Shown here in pieces: positions 1 to 7,489 of a stretch of 64,000 nt of DNA. A model generated the notes under the pieces. It searched no databases. It was not told the DNA's origin and saw only the letters and a program-made list of their open reading frames with translations. Location of the stretch: NCBI GenBank assembly GCA_944321955.1, contig CALUNG010000004.1, positions 80,474 through 144,473 on the forward strand, read 5' to 3'. The stretch is from an uncultured Alistipes sp. (GTDB taxonomy: Bacteria; Bacteroidota; Bacteroidia; Bacteroidales; Rikenellaceae). Both the position numbers and the translations under genes were made by a program. Within the stretch, counting starts at the first letter, position 1. Each line of letters begins with the position of its first letter.

Positions 1-156
1 GTCTTTCCATCCGTACCGTCGCCATATCACTGCGAAGATGAAGAGGTAGAGCGGTATCCACATGGCGGTGCCCGAGACGACGGTCATTGCCGTGTCCATG
101 AATTTCCCGCCGTCGAAGTTGAGGGCCAGGAAGAGGTCGTGGTCGAACGTGTACAT
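1..156 (-). CDS. PAP2-family phosphatase, N-terminal fragment (cut by window edge)
   Basis: The ATG is at 156 and the frame stays open to base 1, giving the first 52 residues; the rest lies outside the window. The peptide starts MYTFDHDLFLALNFDGG and continues into a hydrophobic stretch (MWIPLYLFIFAVIW) with basic residues after it. This pattern (a short amphipathic 'LFLALN.DGG..MD' N-terminus, then the first membrane helix) is typical of small PAP2/undecaprenyl-diphosphatase-like membrane phosphatases of Bacteroidota. The catalytic KxxxxxxRP, SGH and H motifs would lie downstream and cannot be checked. It starts 13 bases after the stop of the metallopeptidase at 170-922, so the two are probably co-transcribed. 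Confidence 0.7.
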   Translation of the reverse strand, partial: MYTFDHDLFLALNFDGGKFMDTAMTVVSGTAMWIPLYLFIFAVIWRRYGWKD

Positions 157-169
157 CTCTGCGGGCGGA

Positions 170-922
170 TTATCGGCGCCGGTTCATCACCAGCGTTATG
201 TAGTATATTACCGAGGCGATGGCGGCCAGAGCGGCGACCAGATAGGTGCGTGCCGCCCAGCGCAGGGCCACGCGGGCGCCGTCGAGCTGTTCACCCTCGA
301 GCGTACGGCTCGACTCGAGCCATTCGAGTGCGCGGTCCGAGGCGTTGTACTCCACCGGCAGCGTGATGATCGAGAAGAGGGCCGATACGGCTATCAGGCC
401 GATGCCTATCCAGCAGACTATCTCGTTGTTGGTTGCCGACATGAGGATCAGTCCGGCGAGCACGACCCATACGGCTATCTGCGACGAGAAGCTGACGATG
501 GGAACCAGCTGCGAGCGCAGCTGAAGCGGGGCGTATCCGCGTGCGTGCTGTACGGCATGGCCGCACTCGTGGCAGGCGACGGCCGCTGCGGCGATGCTGC
601 GGCTCGAGTAGACGCTGTCGCTGAGGTTGACGGTCATGGTCTGGGGATTGAAGTGGTCGGTGAGGTGGCCTGCCACGTGCGTGATCTTCACGTTGTGGAT
701 ATTGTTGTCGCGCAGCATCTTCTCGGCGACCTCGGCTCCGGTGAGCCCTCCGGGGAACATCACCTGCGAATATTTCTCGAAGACCGACTGCAGGCGTGCC
801 TGTACCAGATAGCCGACAACGGCAATGACGATGGTCAGGATGAATGCACCCGAAGTTGTCAGGTTCGAAAGGGCGAAGCCCGTATCGTAGGCGGCGCTGC
901 CCGCCTGAAGCAATGTAATCAT
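170..922 (-). CDS. YugP-type membrane zinc metallopeptidase
   Basis: A 250-residue membrane protein. It carries the gluzincin-like motif HECGH (in AAVACHECGHAVQHARG), matching the neutral zinc metallopeptidase (Zn_peptidase_2, YugP) family. A hydrophobic segment near residues 15-35 is followed by the catalytic region and three C-terminal membrane segments. Substrates of the family are not well established. The frame is open further upstream to 1039, but those extra 39 residues are basic and unlike the family. The ATG at 922 gives the family-typical start just before the first membrane helix. It lies divergently from the permease gene at 1133 and directly upstream of the PAP2 gene. Confidence 0.88.
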   Translation of the reverse strand: MITLLQAGSAAYDTGFALSNLTTSGAFILTIVIAVVGYLVQARLQSVFEKYSQVMFPGGLTGAEVAEKMLRDNNIHNVKITHVAGHLTDHFNPQTMTVNLSDSVYSSRSIAAAAVACHECGHAVQHARGYAPLQLRSQLVPIVSFSSQIAVWVVLAGLILMSATNNEIVCWIGIGLIAVSALFSIITLPVEYNASDRALEWLESSRTLEGEQLDGARVALRWAARTYLVAALAAIASVIYYITLVMNRRR

Positions 923-1132
923 AATTTTAGCGCTGTTGTATTCGTATGTTGCGGCACGGAGCTCATCTCCGTCCGGGCCTGAAGGTCTTGACCGGCAAAT
1001 TTGCGGCCGCGGCCTTCGCGGCATTATAATAATGTGCAAAAATAGGAAAAAATTGTGTTACTTTGCATAAAATTACCCGAATAACGGCTGTCGCGGCGTT
1101 TTGTCGCGGCGGTGTAATGTTCTGAAAGTCGA

Positions 1133-2377
1133 GTGAATGTCGAATATTTCATAGCCGAACGCACGTCCCGTTCGGTGGAGGGCAACCGCCCGAACGTGAT
1201 GGTGCGTATCGCCACCGCATCGGTGGCCATTGGCGTTGGGGTGATGATCGTGACGCTGGCCGTGGTCATGGGTTTCAAGAGCGAGATAGCCCGCCGCATG
1301 ACGGGATTCTCGTCGCACGTGCAGGTGGCCGACATGCATACTACCGGTACGGCCGAGCCTGCACCGGTAGAGCGCAATGCCGCCGTCGAACGCCTTATCG
1401 CAACGACCGACGGATTCGTCTCGATGAACGTCTATGCCGTCAAGGGCGGCATCGCCAAGACCGACGAGGGAGTTGCCGGTCTGGTACTTAAGGGTATTGA
1501 GGGCGACGGCGCCATGTCGTTCTTTGCGGAGAATATCGTCGAGGGGGAGTTGCCGCGTACGGGCGACTCCGTGCGCTACAAGGATATACTGCTGTCGCGC
1601 GGCGTAGCGGACCGGCTGCGTCTTGCCGTTGGCGACAGGGTCGAGATGCTCTTCGTAGGGGCCGACACGCCTCCGCGCCGGGACCGTTTCCGCGTCTCGG
1701 GCCTCTATTCTACCGGCATGGACGAGATGGACGATGCCATGGCCCTGACCGACATACGCAACGTGCGGCGGCTGATGAACGGCGACAGCCTGACGATCTC
1801 GGGATACGAGGTGATGCTCGACGACTTCTCGCATGCCGACGGCTTCGCCGACAGGCTCAACCGCCGTCTGCTGCTCGAGGGTGGCGACGAGGCCGCCGGC
1901 CTGATGGCCGTAAGCGTCACGCAGCTGTTCCCCAACATCTTCGACTGGCTCAAGGCTCACGACGTCAACGCTGCAGTGATAATCGTCATCATGCTCGTGG
2001 TGGCGTTGTTCAACATGGTCTCGGCACTGCTCATACTCGTGCTCGAGCGTACCCGTATGATCGGCGTACTCAAGGCGCTGGGCATGACCGACGCCTCGCT
2101 GCGCAGGCTCTTCCTCTACCGTGCGGCCTTCATCGTCGCTAAGGGTGTGGTGATCGGCGATCTGGTCGGCCTTGCTCTGTGTCTCGTACAGAAGTGGAGC
2201 GGGGTGGTGCGGCTCGATTCGGAGGGATACCTGCTCTCGGTGGTGCCGATCGATCTGGGCTGGTGGTGGCTGTTGCTGCTCAACGTGGCGACTGTTGCTG
2301 TTATCGTTGTGATGCTGACGGTGCCCGCACGCATCGTCGCCTCGATAAAACCCGACGAGGCGGTGAGATATGAGTGA
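1133..2377 (+). CDS. FtsX/LolE-type ABC transporter permease
   Basis: A 414-residue membrane protein starting with GTG at 1133. One N-terminal membrane helix (about residues 27-49, ATASVAIGVGVMIVTLAVVMGF) is followed by a large periplasmic MacB-PCD-like domain and three C-terminal helices with the FtsX signature (VALFNMVSALLILVLERTRMIGVLKALGM). This is the architecture of LolC/LolE, which extract lipoproteins from the inner membrane with an ATPase partner. No ATPase gene lies beside it. LolE-like function is inferred from family and from the many lipoproteins here. menG follows after 44 bases but has its own promoter. Confidence 0.88.
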   Translation: MNVEYFIAERTSRSVEGNRPNVMVRIATASVAIGVGVMIVTLAVVMGFKSEIARRMTGFSSHVQVADMHTTGTAEPAPVERNAAVERLIATTDGFVSMNVYAVKGGIAKTDEGVAGLVLKGIEGDGAMSFFAENIVEGELPRTGDSVRYKDILLSRGVADRLRLAVGDRVEMLFVGADTPPRRDRFRVSGLYSTGMDEMDDAMALTDIRNVRRLMNGDSLTISGYEVMLDDFSHADGFADRLNRRLLLEGGDEAAGLMAVSVTQLFPNIFDWLKAHDVNAAVIIVIMLVVALFNMVSALLILVLERTRMIGVLKALGMTDASLRRLFLYRAAFIVAKGVVIGDLVGLALCLVQKWSGVVRLDSEGYLLSVVPIDLGWWWLLLLNVATVAVIVVMLTVPARIVASIKPDEAVRYE

Positions 2378-2380
2378 CCT

Positions 2381-2413
2381 TTTGTGGCATTTCGGATAAA
2401 ATTTGTAAATTTG
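2381..2413 (+). promoter_or_regulatory. Bacteroidota-type promoter of menG, near-leaderless
   Basis: TTTG at 2381-2384 and TAAATTTG at 2406-2413 are separated by 21 bases, fitting the -33/-7 consensus TTTG-N19-21-TAnnTTTG. The -7 box ends 8 bases before the menG ATG at 2422, so transcription should begin at or within a few bases of the start codon. Confidence 0.75.
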
Positions 2414-2421
2414 CGATTGCT

Positions 2422-3138
2422 ATGAAACCTTACGACAGGGAAGATTCGAAACGGGATCAGGTGCGCGACATGTTCGACCATATCGCCCCGACATACGACC
2501 GTCTCAACCATCTGCTCTCGATGAATGTCGACCGCATGTGGCGCCGGCGCGTGGTGCGTATCGTACGGCGCATGCATCCCAAACGCATACTCGACGTGGC
2601 GACCGGCACGGGCGATCTGGCCATAGCCATGGCCGAACGCATACACGAATGCCGCATACTCGGTGTCGACATTTCGGAGGCGATGCTCGAAAAGGCCCGC
2701 CGGAAGATTGCGGCCCGCGGCCTCGACGAACACATAACGCTCGATCGCGGCGATGCCGAACATCTCGACGTGGGCGACGGCAATGTCGACGTGGCGACGG
2801 TGGCCTTCGGCGTACGCAATTTCGAGAACATCGAGGCCTGCCTGCGCGAAATACGCCGTACGATAAAACCCGGCGGCGCACTTGTCGTGCTCGAGTTCTC
2901 GAAGCCCCGCAACCGGTTTTTCGGAGCGCTTTACCACTGGTATTTCCACAAGATTCTGCCGCGCATCGGACGCCTTCTGTCGAAGGATCCGTGCGCTTAC
3001 GAGTATCTGCCCGAATCGGTCGACGAATTTCCGTCGCCCGAGGCCTTCGCCGCGATGTTGCGCGACGCGGGTTTCGTTTCGTGCGAGGTGCGCAGCGTAA
3101 GTTTCGGCATAGCACAGATATACATTGCCCGACGATGA
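2422..3138 (+). CDS. menG: Demethylmenaquinone methyltransferase
   Basis: A 238-residue class I SAM-dependent methyltransferase of the UbiE/MenG family. It would transfer the last methyl group in menaquinone synthesis. Visible motifs are FDHIAPTYDRLNHLLSMNVD at the N-terminus, the SAM-binding ILDVATGTGDLA and VDISEAMLEKA, and the family signature VAFGVRNFENIEACLREI followed by KPGG. The frame opens earlier (GTG at 2374), but the ATG at 2422 matches the family start and sits right behind the promoter. Bacteroidota use menaquinone, so the MenG name is preferred to UbiE. Its stop overlaps the next start by 4 bases. Confidence 0.95.
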   Translation: MKPYDREDSKRDQVRDMFDHIAPTYDRLNHLLSMNVDRMWRRRVVRIVRRMHPKRILDVATGTGDLAIAMAERIHECRILGVDISEAMLEKARRKIAARGLDEHITLDRGDAEHLDVGDGNVDVATVAFGVRNFENIEACLREIRRTIKPGGALVVLEFSKPRNRFFGALYHWYFHKILPRIGRLLSKDPCAYEYLPESVDEFPSPEAFAAMLRDAGFVSCEVRSVSFGIAQIYIARR

Positions 3139-3668
3139 AACGCGGATTGTTGCTGACCGTATCGGTCGTTGTCATGGTGTCGCTGGCGCTGCTGTCGTGC
3201 AACCGCAGGCGCGAACAGCAAAAGGCTGAGCCGGCACCGAAGGAGAAGTTGCGTGTGGAACGCGTGGAGGGTGTCGGACCCGCCGAAGGCGAGCCGGGTC
3301 TTGTGGCGTCGCTGGTGGTGCGGAACGATTTCCGCCACAACGTGACGCTCGAGAGCGCTACGGTCGAGCTCTACTACTCCACGGCCCGTATTTGCGCCGC
3401 CGAACTGAAACGTCCGGTCTCCGTGCCGCAGCGTACGACTGCCACGGTCGAGGTGCCGTTCGGCATCGAACTGTCCAATCCGCTGGCCGTGTACGGCGTG
3501 TGGAACAAGGTGCAGCGCGGCGAGATCGACAAGATATCGCTGACGGTAGTGGCCCGCGTAAAGGTCGGTCCCGTCGGCCGCGATGTGAAGGTGGAAAAGA
3601 TCCCGTTGAAAAAGGTTCTCGACATGCTTGGTGTGACCGGGGAGCAGATAAGTAAAATAAAGTTGTGA
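3135..3668 (+). CDS. LEA14/WHy-like lipoprotein
   Basis: A 177-residue predicted lipoprotein with a signal peptide ending in a lipobox (LALLSC, Cys about residue 22). After a charged linker comes one beta-rich domain (LVVRNDFRHNVTLESATVELYY ... VPFGIELSNPLAVYG) resembling the late-embryogenesis-abundant type 2 (WHy) fold. The family assignment is by pattern and tentative; the biochemical role is unknown. The ATG overlaps the menG stop (ATGA), and the gene ends in a TGATG overlap with the next gene. The three form one transcription unit. Confidence 0.75.
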   Translation: MKRGLLLTVSVVVMVSLALLSCNRRREQQKAEPAPKEKLRVERVEGVGPAEGEPGLVASLVVRNDFRHNVTLESATVELYYSTARICAAELKRPVSVPQRTTATVEVPFGIELSNPLAVYGVWNKVQRGEIDKISLTVVARVKVGPVGRDVKVEKIPLKKVLDMLGVTGEQISKIKL

Positions 3669-4156
3669 TGAGAAGAGCGATATTGACAGCGGTCGTGGCC
3701 GCGACGGCCATGTTGTCGTTACAGCCGGTGCGGGCGCAGAAGATTGAGAATTTCAAACGCCGTCTGGCCGAGACCGTCGTGAACGATTCGTTGCGCACGG
3801 TTTCGCGCGTGACGGTCCGTGAGGTGGGCTCTGCCGCAACGGCCGTGCGACAGGTAGATGCCGCACCGCAGGCCGAAGCCGTTGGCGGCTACCGCATAGT
3901 CATCTTCTTCGACAACGGCAGTACGGCTCGTGCCGATGCCGAAACCACGATCACGGCCTTCAATTCGCTCTATCCGGACATCCACAGCCAGATCGATTAC
4001 GAAAATCCATATTTCAAGGTGCTGGTTGGCAGCTGTTTGACTTCCGAGGAGGCCATTGTCCTTCTGAATCGTATCCGCAACGATTTCCCAAAAGCATACA
4101 TTACGCGTGAAAGTATCAGTTTCAGTGAGTTGGCGCGTGAGAGCGGGGAATTTTGA
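3668..4156 (+). CDS. Exported SPOR-like protein
   Basis: A 162-residue protein with an N-terminal signal peptide (MRRAILTAVVAATAMLSLQPVRAQ, cleavage after AQ likely). Residues from about 75 to 150 (YRIVIFFDNGSTARADAETTITAFNSLYPDI ... YFKVLVGSCLTSEEAIVLLNRIRNDFP) have the length and alternation of a SPOR domain, which binds denuded peptidoglycan glycan strands. The N-terminal half is low in recognisable features. The ATG at 3668 overlaps the preceding stop; a GTG at 3665 is the alternative. It is third in the menG unit. Peptidoglycan binding is an inference. Confidence 0.72.
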   Translation: MRRAILTAVVAATAMLSLQPVRAQKIENFKRRLAETVVNDSLRTVSRVTVREVGSAATAVRQVDAAPQAEAVGGYRIVIFFDNGSTARADAETTITAFNSLYPDIHSQIDYENPYFKVLVGSCLTSEEAIVLLNRIRNDFPKAYITRESISFSELARESGEF

Positions 4157-4172
4157 AAATTTTTTTATTTTT

Positions 4173-4204
4173 CTTGCATTTTCTTTTGCTAATGTATATT
4201 TTTG
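4173..4204 (+). promoter_or_regulatory. Possible promoter of the small lipoprotein gene
   Basis: A -7 box TATTTTTG lies at 4197-4204, with an imperfect -33 box CTTG at 4173-4176 (20-base spacing). The surrounding 60 bases are strongly AT-rich, unlike the coding DNA. The ATG follows 35 bases later. Confidence 0.5.
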
Positions 4205-4239
4205 CGGGTGATACTATCAATAAACTTAAATCAAGCACT

Positions 4240-4470
4240 ATGAAGAAGGTTTTATCTATGGTAATGCTGGTTGCTGCCGTTGCTATGGTTGGCTGCGGTA
4301 ACTGCAACAAGAAGGCTGCTGCCGAGGCTGAGGCTGCGGAAGCTTGCGCAAAGGTTGAGAACTGCGAGAAGGCCGGTGAGGCTTGCGACACCTGCACTGT
4401 AAAGGAGGCCGTTGAGGCTGAGGTTGCTCCTGCAGAGGCTGAAGCTGCTCCCGCTGAGGCTGCGAAATAA
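4240..4470 (+). CDS. Small Cys-rich, Ala/Glu-rich lipoprotein
   Basis: A 76-residue protein. A signal peptide (MKKVLSMVMLVAAVAMVGC) ends in a lipobox at Cys19. The mature part has five more cysteines (GCGNCNKK, EACAKVENC, EACDTC) and a low-complexity tail of Ala, Glu and Pro (AEAEAAPAEAAK). No known family is recognised. CxxC-type spacings (C19-C22 and a later CDTC) could bind metal or form disulfides, but no function can be assigned. It has its own AT-rich upstream region and a strong terminator, which suggests an independent, possibly abundant transcript. An upstream in-frame ATG at 4153 overlaps the previous gene and is not favoured. Confidence 0.8.
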   Translation: MKKVLSMVMLVAAVAMVGCGNCNKKAAAEAEAAEACAKVENCEKAGEACDTCTVKEAVEAEVAPAEAEAAPAEAAK

Positions 4471-4490
4471 TTCGGCAACCGTTTGATTTG

Positions 4491-4525
4491 AAGATGGCGA
4501 AGGATGACTCCTCCGCCATCTTTTT
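4491..4525 (+). terminator. Rho-independent terminator
   Basis: Nine-base stem AAGATGGCG (4491-4499) pairs with CGCCATCTT (4514-4522), followed by a run of T. It lies 20 bases after the small lipoprotein stop. Confidence 0.85.
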
Positions 4526-4623
4526 GTGTTTCGCGCCGGGAGGAACTGCTCGGAAAGAAGATATCGGACGGCTTCACAGTCGCCATCTGAAGTGTAACAG
4601 AGCGATCCTACGTTATGAAAACA

Positions 4624-4665
4624 GCTAAGGCCATGACCCTGCTGGGTCATGGCCTTAGCCTTTAT
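4624..4665. terminator. Bidirectional terminator
   Basis: A perfect 16-base stem (4624-4639 with 4644-4659) has a 4-base loop TGCT. T-rich sequence follows on the plus strand, and on the minus strand after the stem. It sits 22 bases beyond the end of the phosphate transporter gene, which it most likely terminates. Confidence 0.8.
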
Positions 4666-4681
4666 TGTATTGCATGGTTGC

Positions 4682-6964
4682 CTATTCGGCCATCTCTTCG
4701 AGCATCTCGGCCTTCGAGGCGATCGACTGCGCCAGCAGCGGGTACTCGCCGCTCTCGCCCACGAAGTGCTCGAGCGACTTGACTATGTTGCGCGACTGAA
4801 GCACCATGGTCTTGGTCTCGTTGAGAATGTTGAAGTAGAGGATGCTGGCCGACGTGGAGAACTGACCCTCCTTCATTCTTCGGAGCTGGTTGCGCATCAC
4901 TTCGTCGATGGTGTCGAAGAGATGGTCGCGCATCTCGATGATGATCGACATGTCGGAGAAATGCTTGCGGCGCAGCATCTCGTTTATTGTCACGAATATG
5001 GCCTCCACCTCGTCGTTCACCAGCTTGAGGTCTACGATCTGTTCCTTGGTGAATCCCTGGTGGTTGTTGTTGATGTGGTCGAAGGCGGGGCGGGTGATGT
5101 GTATCAGGGCCTTCGTCGCCTCCGATATGTAGTCGACGACCTGTACGTAGAACTGGCTCGTGGCCACGTCATGCTCCTGAAGGTTGCGCAGCAGCGGCAG
5201 AATCTTGTATTTGCGTTCACGCGCCTCGTAGAAGAGTTCGTCAGACTCCTTGACCATGTCCTTCAGCACCTTGCGGTTCTCCTTGAATACTGCTACGATC
5301 GTACGGCTGTATATGCGCGTCACCTTCTCCATCGTGGTGCAGACCTCCTCGATGCGGTCCATCATCAGGTCCGTAGAGTCCTGTCCCGTAATGCTGGCGG
5401 TATTGACATCCGCCTTTTTCGAATCGTGCTTGTCGAAGAAGTTGCCCTTGACGAGCAGGAAGATGCAGACGAGCGATATTCCTACGGCGGCGATCCAGCC
5501 TCCCCATATCAGCACGAGCGTTACCACCAGAGCTATGACGAAGCCGGCGAGTGCCGTGATGAACCACCCCGATATGACGGTCATCACACCCGTGATGCGA
5601 TATACGGCACTTTCACGTCCCCAGGCGCGGTCGGCGAGCGACGTACCCATGGCCACCATGAATACCACATATGTGGTTGAGAGCGGCAGTTTGAACGAAG
5701 TACCTATCGCTATGAGAATCGATGCTCCGGTGAGGTTTACCGTCGCGCGGATAAGGTCATACATCGCAGTACCCTGTTCTTCGCGCGGCAGCGGTTCGAA
5801 CTGTTTGTCTATTGCGTCGCGCACCTTCCTGGGCGTGATGCGTGCGAAGAAGTTGTTGGTGACGATTGCTGCACGCACGAGGCCGCGCGAGATGAAGCTC
5901 GAACCGAACTTTTCGTCGCCTTCATGCTGGTTCGAGAGCGAGAGTTCGGTCTCGGTCACCTTCATGGCCTTGCGCGAGAAGAAGAGGGTCAGCACCATTG
6001 CCAGTCCGGCGCCCACCATTATCCAGAAGTTTGCCTTGGCGGGGTTCATCAGCGGCTCCATGAGCATCTGCTCGTTGCCCGAAGACAGAGCGAGGCGGTA
6101 TGAGTCGTATCCGGCCAGAGGTACTCCGATAAAGTTGACGAGGTCGTTTCCGGCGAAAGCGAGGGCCAGCGAGAATGTTCCGGCAAGGATCGTTATCCGG
6201 AGTATGTTCACCTTGAAGAGCATCAGGAACTGCAGTACGGCCGAGCTCGCTATCCATAGAATGAAGAGGCAGAGCCCGAGGTTCTCGTTGACGTATGCCA
6301 TTGCTTCATCGGGTATGATTCCCGTACCCTTGAGGCCCTTGAACACGGCGAAGTAGATGATTCCGGTGAAGGAAATTCCGCACCACAGACCGCCGAGATA
6401 CTTGAACATGCGCTGGTAGCGGAACGAGAAGATCACTCGCGAGATGTACATCGTGACCAGACCCACGAGGAAGGCCAGCACCACCGAAAGCAGTATGGCC
6501 GAGATTATCACCAGCGCGTTTCCCGAGTTGATGAATTCGGACATGTCGGCCATGGTGTAGTCGGGCGAGTTCGAGATCTTGTATATGGCTGCGGCCATGG
6601 CGGCACCGAGCAGGCCGAATACCATCGATACGGTGGTCGATGTCGGCAGCCCGAGCGAGTTGAAGATGTCGAGCAGGATTATGTTTCCGAGCATCATGCC
6701 CAGGAAGAGGATCATGATCTCGGAGAAGGTGAAGTGCGACGGGTAGAATACTCCGCTTCGTACCACGTCCATCATTCCGCTCGATGTGACTACGCCCACC
6801 ATGATACCTATCGATGCGATTACGAGTATCACGTTTTTGGGGGCCACCTTCGATCCGAGGGCCGAGTTCAGAAAGTTGACTGCGTCGTTTGTTACGCCCA
6901 CGACGATGCCCAGCAGGGCGAGCACCCCGAGCGTAATGACGATGAATGTAAAGATTGGCGACAT
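4682..6964 (-). CDS. PiT-family phosphate transporter with PhoU-like C-terminal domain
   Basis: A 760-residue protein. The N-terminal two thirds form a PiT (inorganic phosphate:cation symporter) membrane domain, with the signature GVTNDAVNFLNSALGSKV in the first repeat and a second repeat near residue 410 (GTSFKLPLSTTYVVFMVAMGTSLADRAWGRESAVYR). From about residue 540 to the end the protein is soluble and helical (MDRIEEVCTTMEKVTRIYSRT ... IASKAEMLEEMAE), resembling PhoU/DUF47 domains. Such domains usually regulate phosphate uptake. In most bacteria PiT and its PhoU-like partner are separate; here they are one chain. It is the last gene of a minus-strand run that begins with a two-component system, so phosphate-linked regulation is plausible but unproven. 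Confidence 0.92.
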   Translation of the reverse strand: MSPIFTFIVITLGVLALLGIVVGVTNDAVNFLNSALGSKVAPKNVILVIASIGIMVGVVTSSGMMDVVRSGVFYPSHFTFSEIMILFLGMMLGNIILLDIFNSLGLPTSTTVSMVFGLLGAAMAAAIYKISNSPDYTMADMSEFINSGNALVIISAILLSVVLAFLVGLVTMYISRVIFSFRYQRMFKYLGGLWCGISFTGIIYFAVFKGLKGTGIIPDEAMAYVNENLGLCLFILWIASSAVLQFLMLFKVNILRITILAGTFSLALAFAGNDLVNFIGVPLAGYDSYRLALSSGNEQMLMEPLMNPAKANFWIMVGAGLAMVLTLFFSRKAMKVTETELSLSNQHEGDEKFGSSFISRGLVRAAIVTNNFFARITPRKVRDAIDKQFEPLPREEQGTAMYDLIRATVNLTGASILIAIGTSFKLPLSTTYVVFMVAMGTSLADRAWGRESAVYRITGVMTVISGWFITALAGFVIALVVTLVLIWGGWIAAVGISLVCIFLLVKGNFFDKHDSKKADVNTASITGQDSTDLMMDRIEEVCTTMEKVTRIYSRTIVAVFKENRKVLKDMVKESDELFYEARERKYKILPLLRNLQEHDVATSQFYVQVVDYISEATKALIHITRPAFDHINNNHQGFTKEQIVDLKLVNDEVEAIFVTINEMLRRKHFSDMSIIIEMRDHLFDTIDEVMRNQLRRMKEGQFSTSASILYFNILNETKTMVLQSRNIVKSLEHFVGESGEYPLLAQSIASKAEMLEEMAE

Positions 6965-7075
6965 AATATTATGTTGTATATCATTTTTTTCTGTTCGAGG
7001 CCTGCGGCACCTGTCCCGTTACTCTTCTACAGACCCTTTTCTTCTGTTAGGGTCCGGCTTACGGCCCGTTGCCCT

Positions 7076-7432
7076 CTATTCGGCGGCGCCGATGTCGAGA
7101 GCCAGCTTCTCGAGTTCGCGCAGCAGCCCGCAGCACTGTCGGCATTCGTCGTAGGCCGAAGGTTCCCGTTCGAGCCGGGCGGCATACGTCAGCAGTGCGA
7201 ACGATATGCGCGACAGTATGCGGCTCTCGATCTGCGACATGGCTACCGATGTTTCGTGCCCGTTGTCCTGCGTCCGGCGCGAGAGCAGTATCATGGACCT
7301 TATGTCGAAGATGACGGCTTCGAATATTGTCCGGTCGCCGTCGCGCATCGCCTGGCGGTCTATCGCCATGCCCAGATCGGCCACTCTGCGTTCGGCCGCG
7401 GTCGCATCGTAACATTCGCGCGTCATTGCCAT
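7076..7432 (-). CDS. Hypothetical protein, small helical
   Basis: A 118-residue protein with no recognised family. It is rich in Arg, Glu, Ala and Leu and should be mostly helical; there is no signal peptide or membrane segment. Four cysteines are present, including a YDECRQCCG stretch near residue 95. The start may be the ATG at 7432 or the one at 7426. It lies between the sensor kinase gene (57 bases upstream) and the PiT gene (111 bases downstream) on the same strand, so it probably belongs to the same unit. Function cannot be assigned. Confidence 0.65.
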   Translation of the reverse strand: MAMTRECYDATAAERRVADLGMAIDRQAMRDGDRTIFEAVIFDIRSMILLSRRTQDNGHETSVAMSQIESRILSRISFALLTYAARLEREPSAYDECRQCCGLLRELEKLALDIGAAE

Positions 7433-7489
7433 GCCGGTTTTTATTATGCAAAATAAGTGCGACGATGTTACAAAACCGTTACACGCCGG

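Noticed and set aside
2538-3134. Second open frame overlapping menG, joined to the following lipoprotein
   Set aside because: Only the part from the ATG at 3135 has a signal peptide and lipobox; the upstream part is an Arg-rich shadow of menG.
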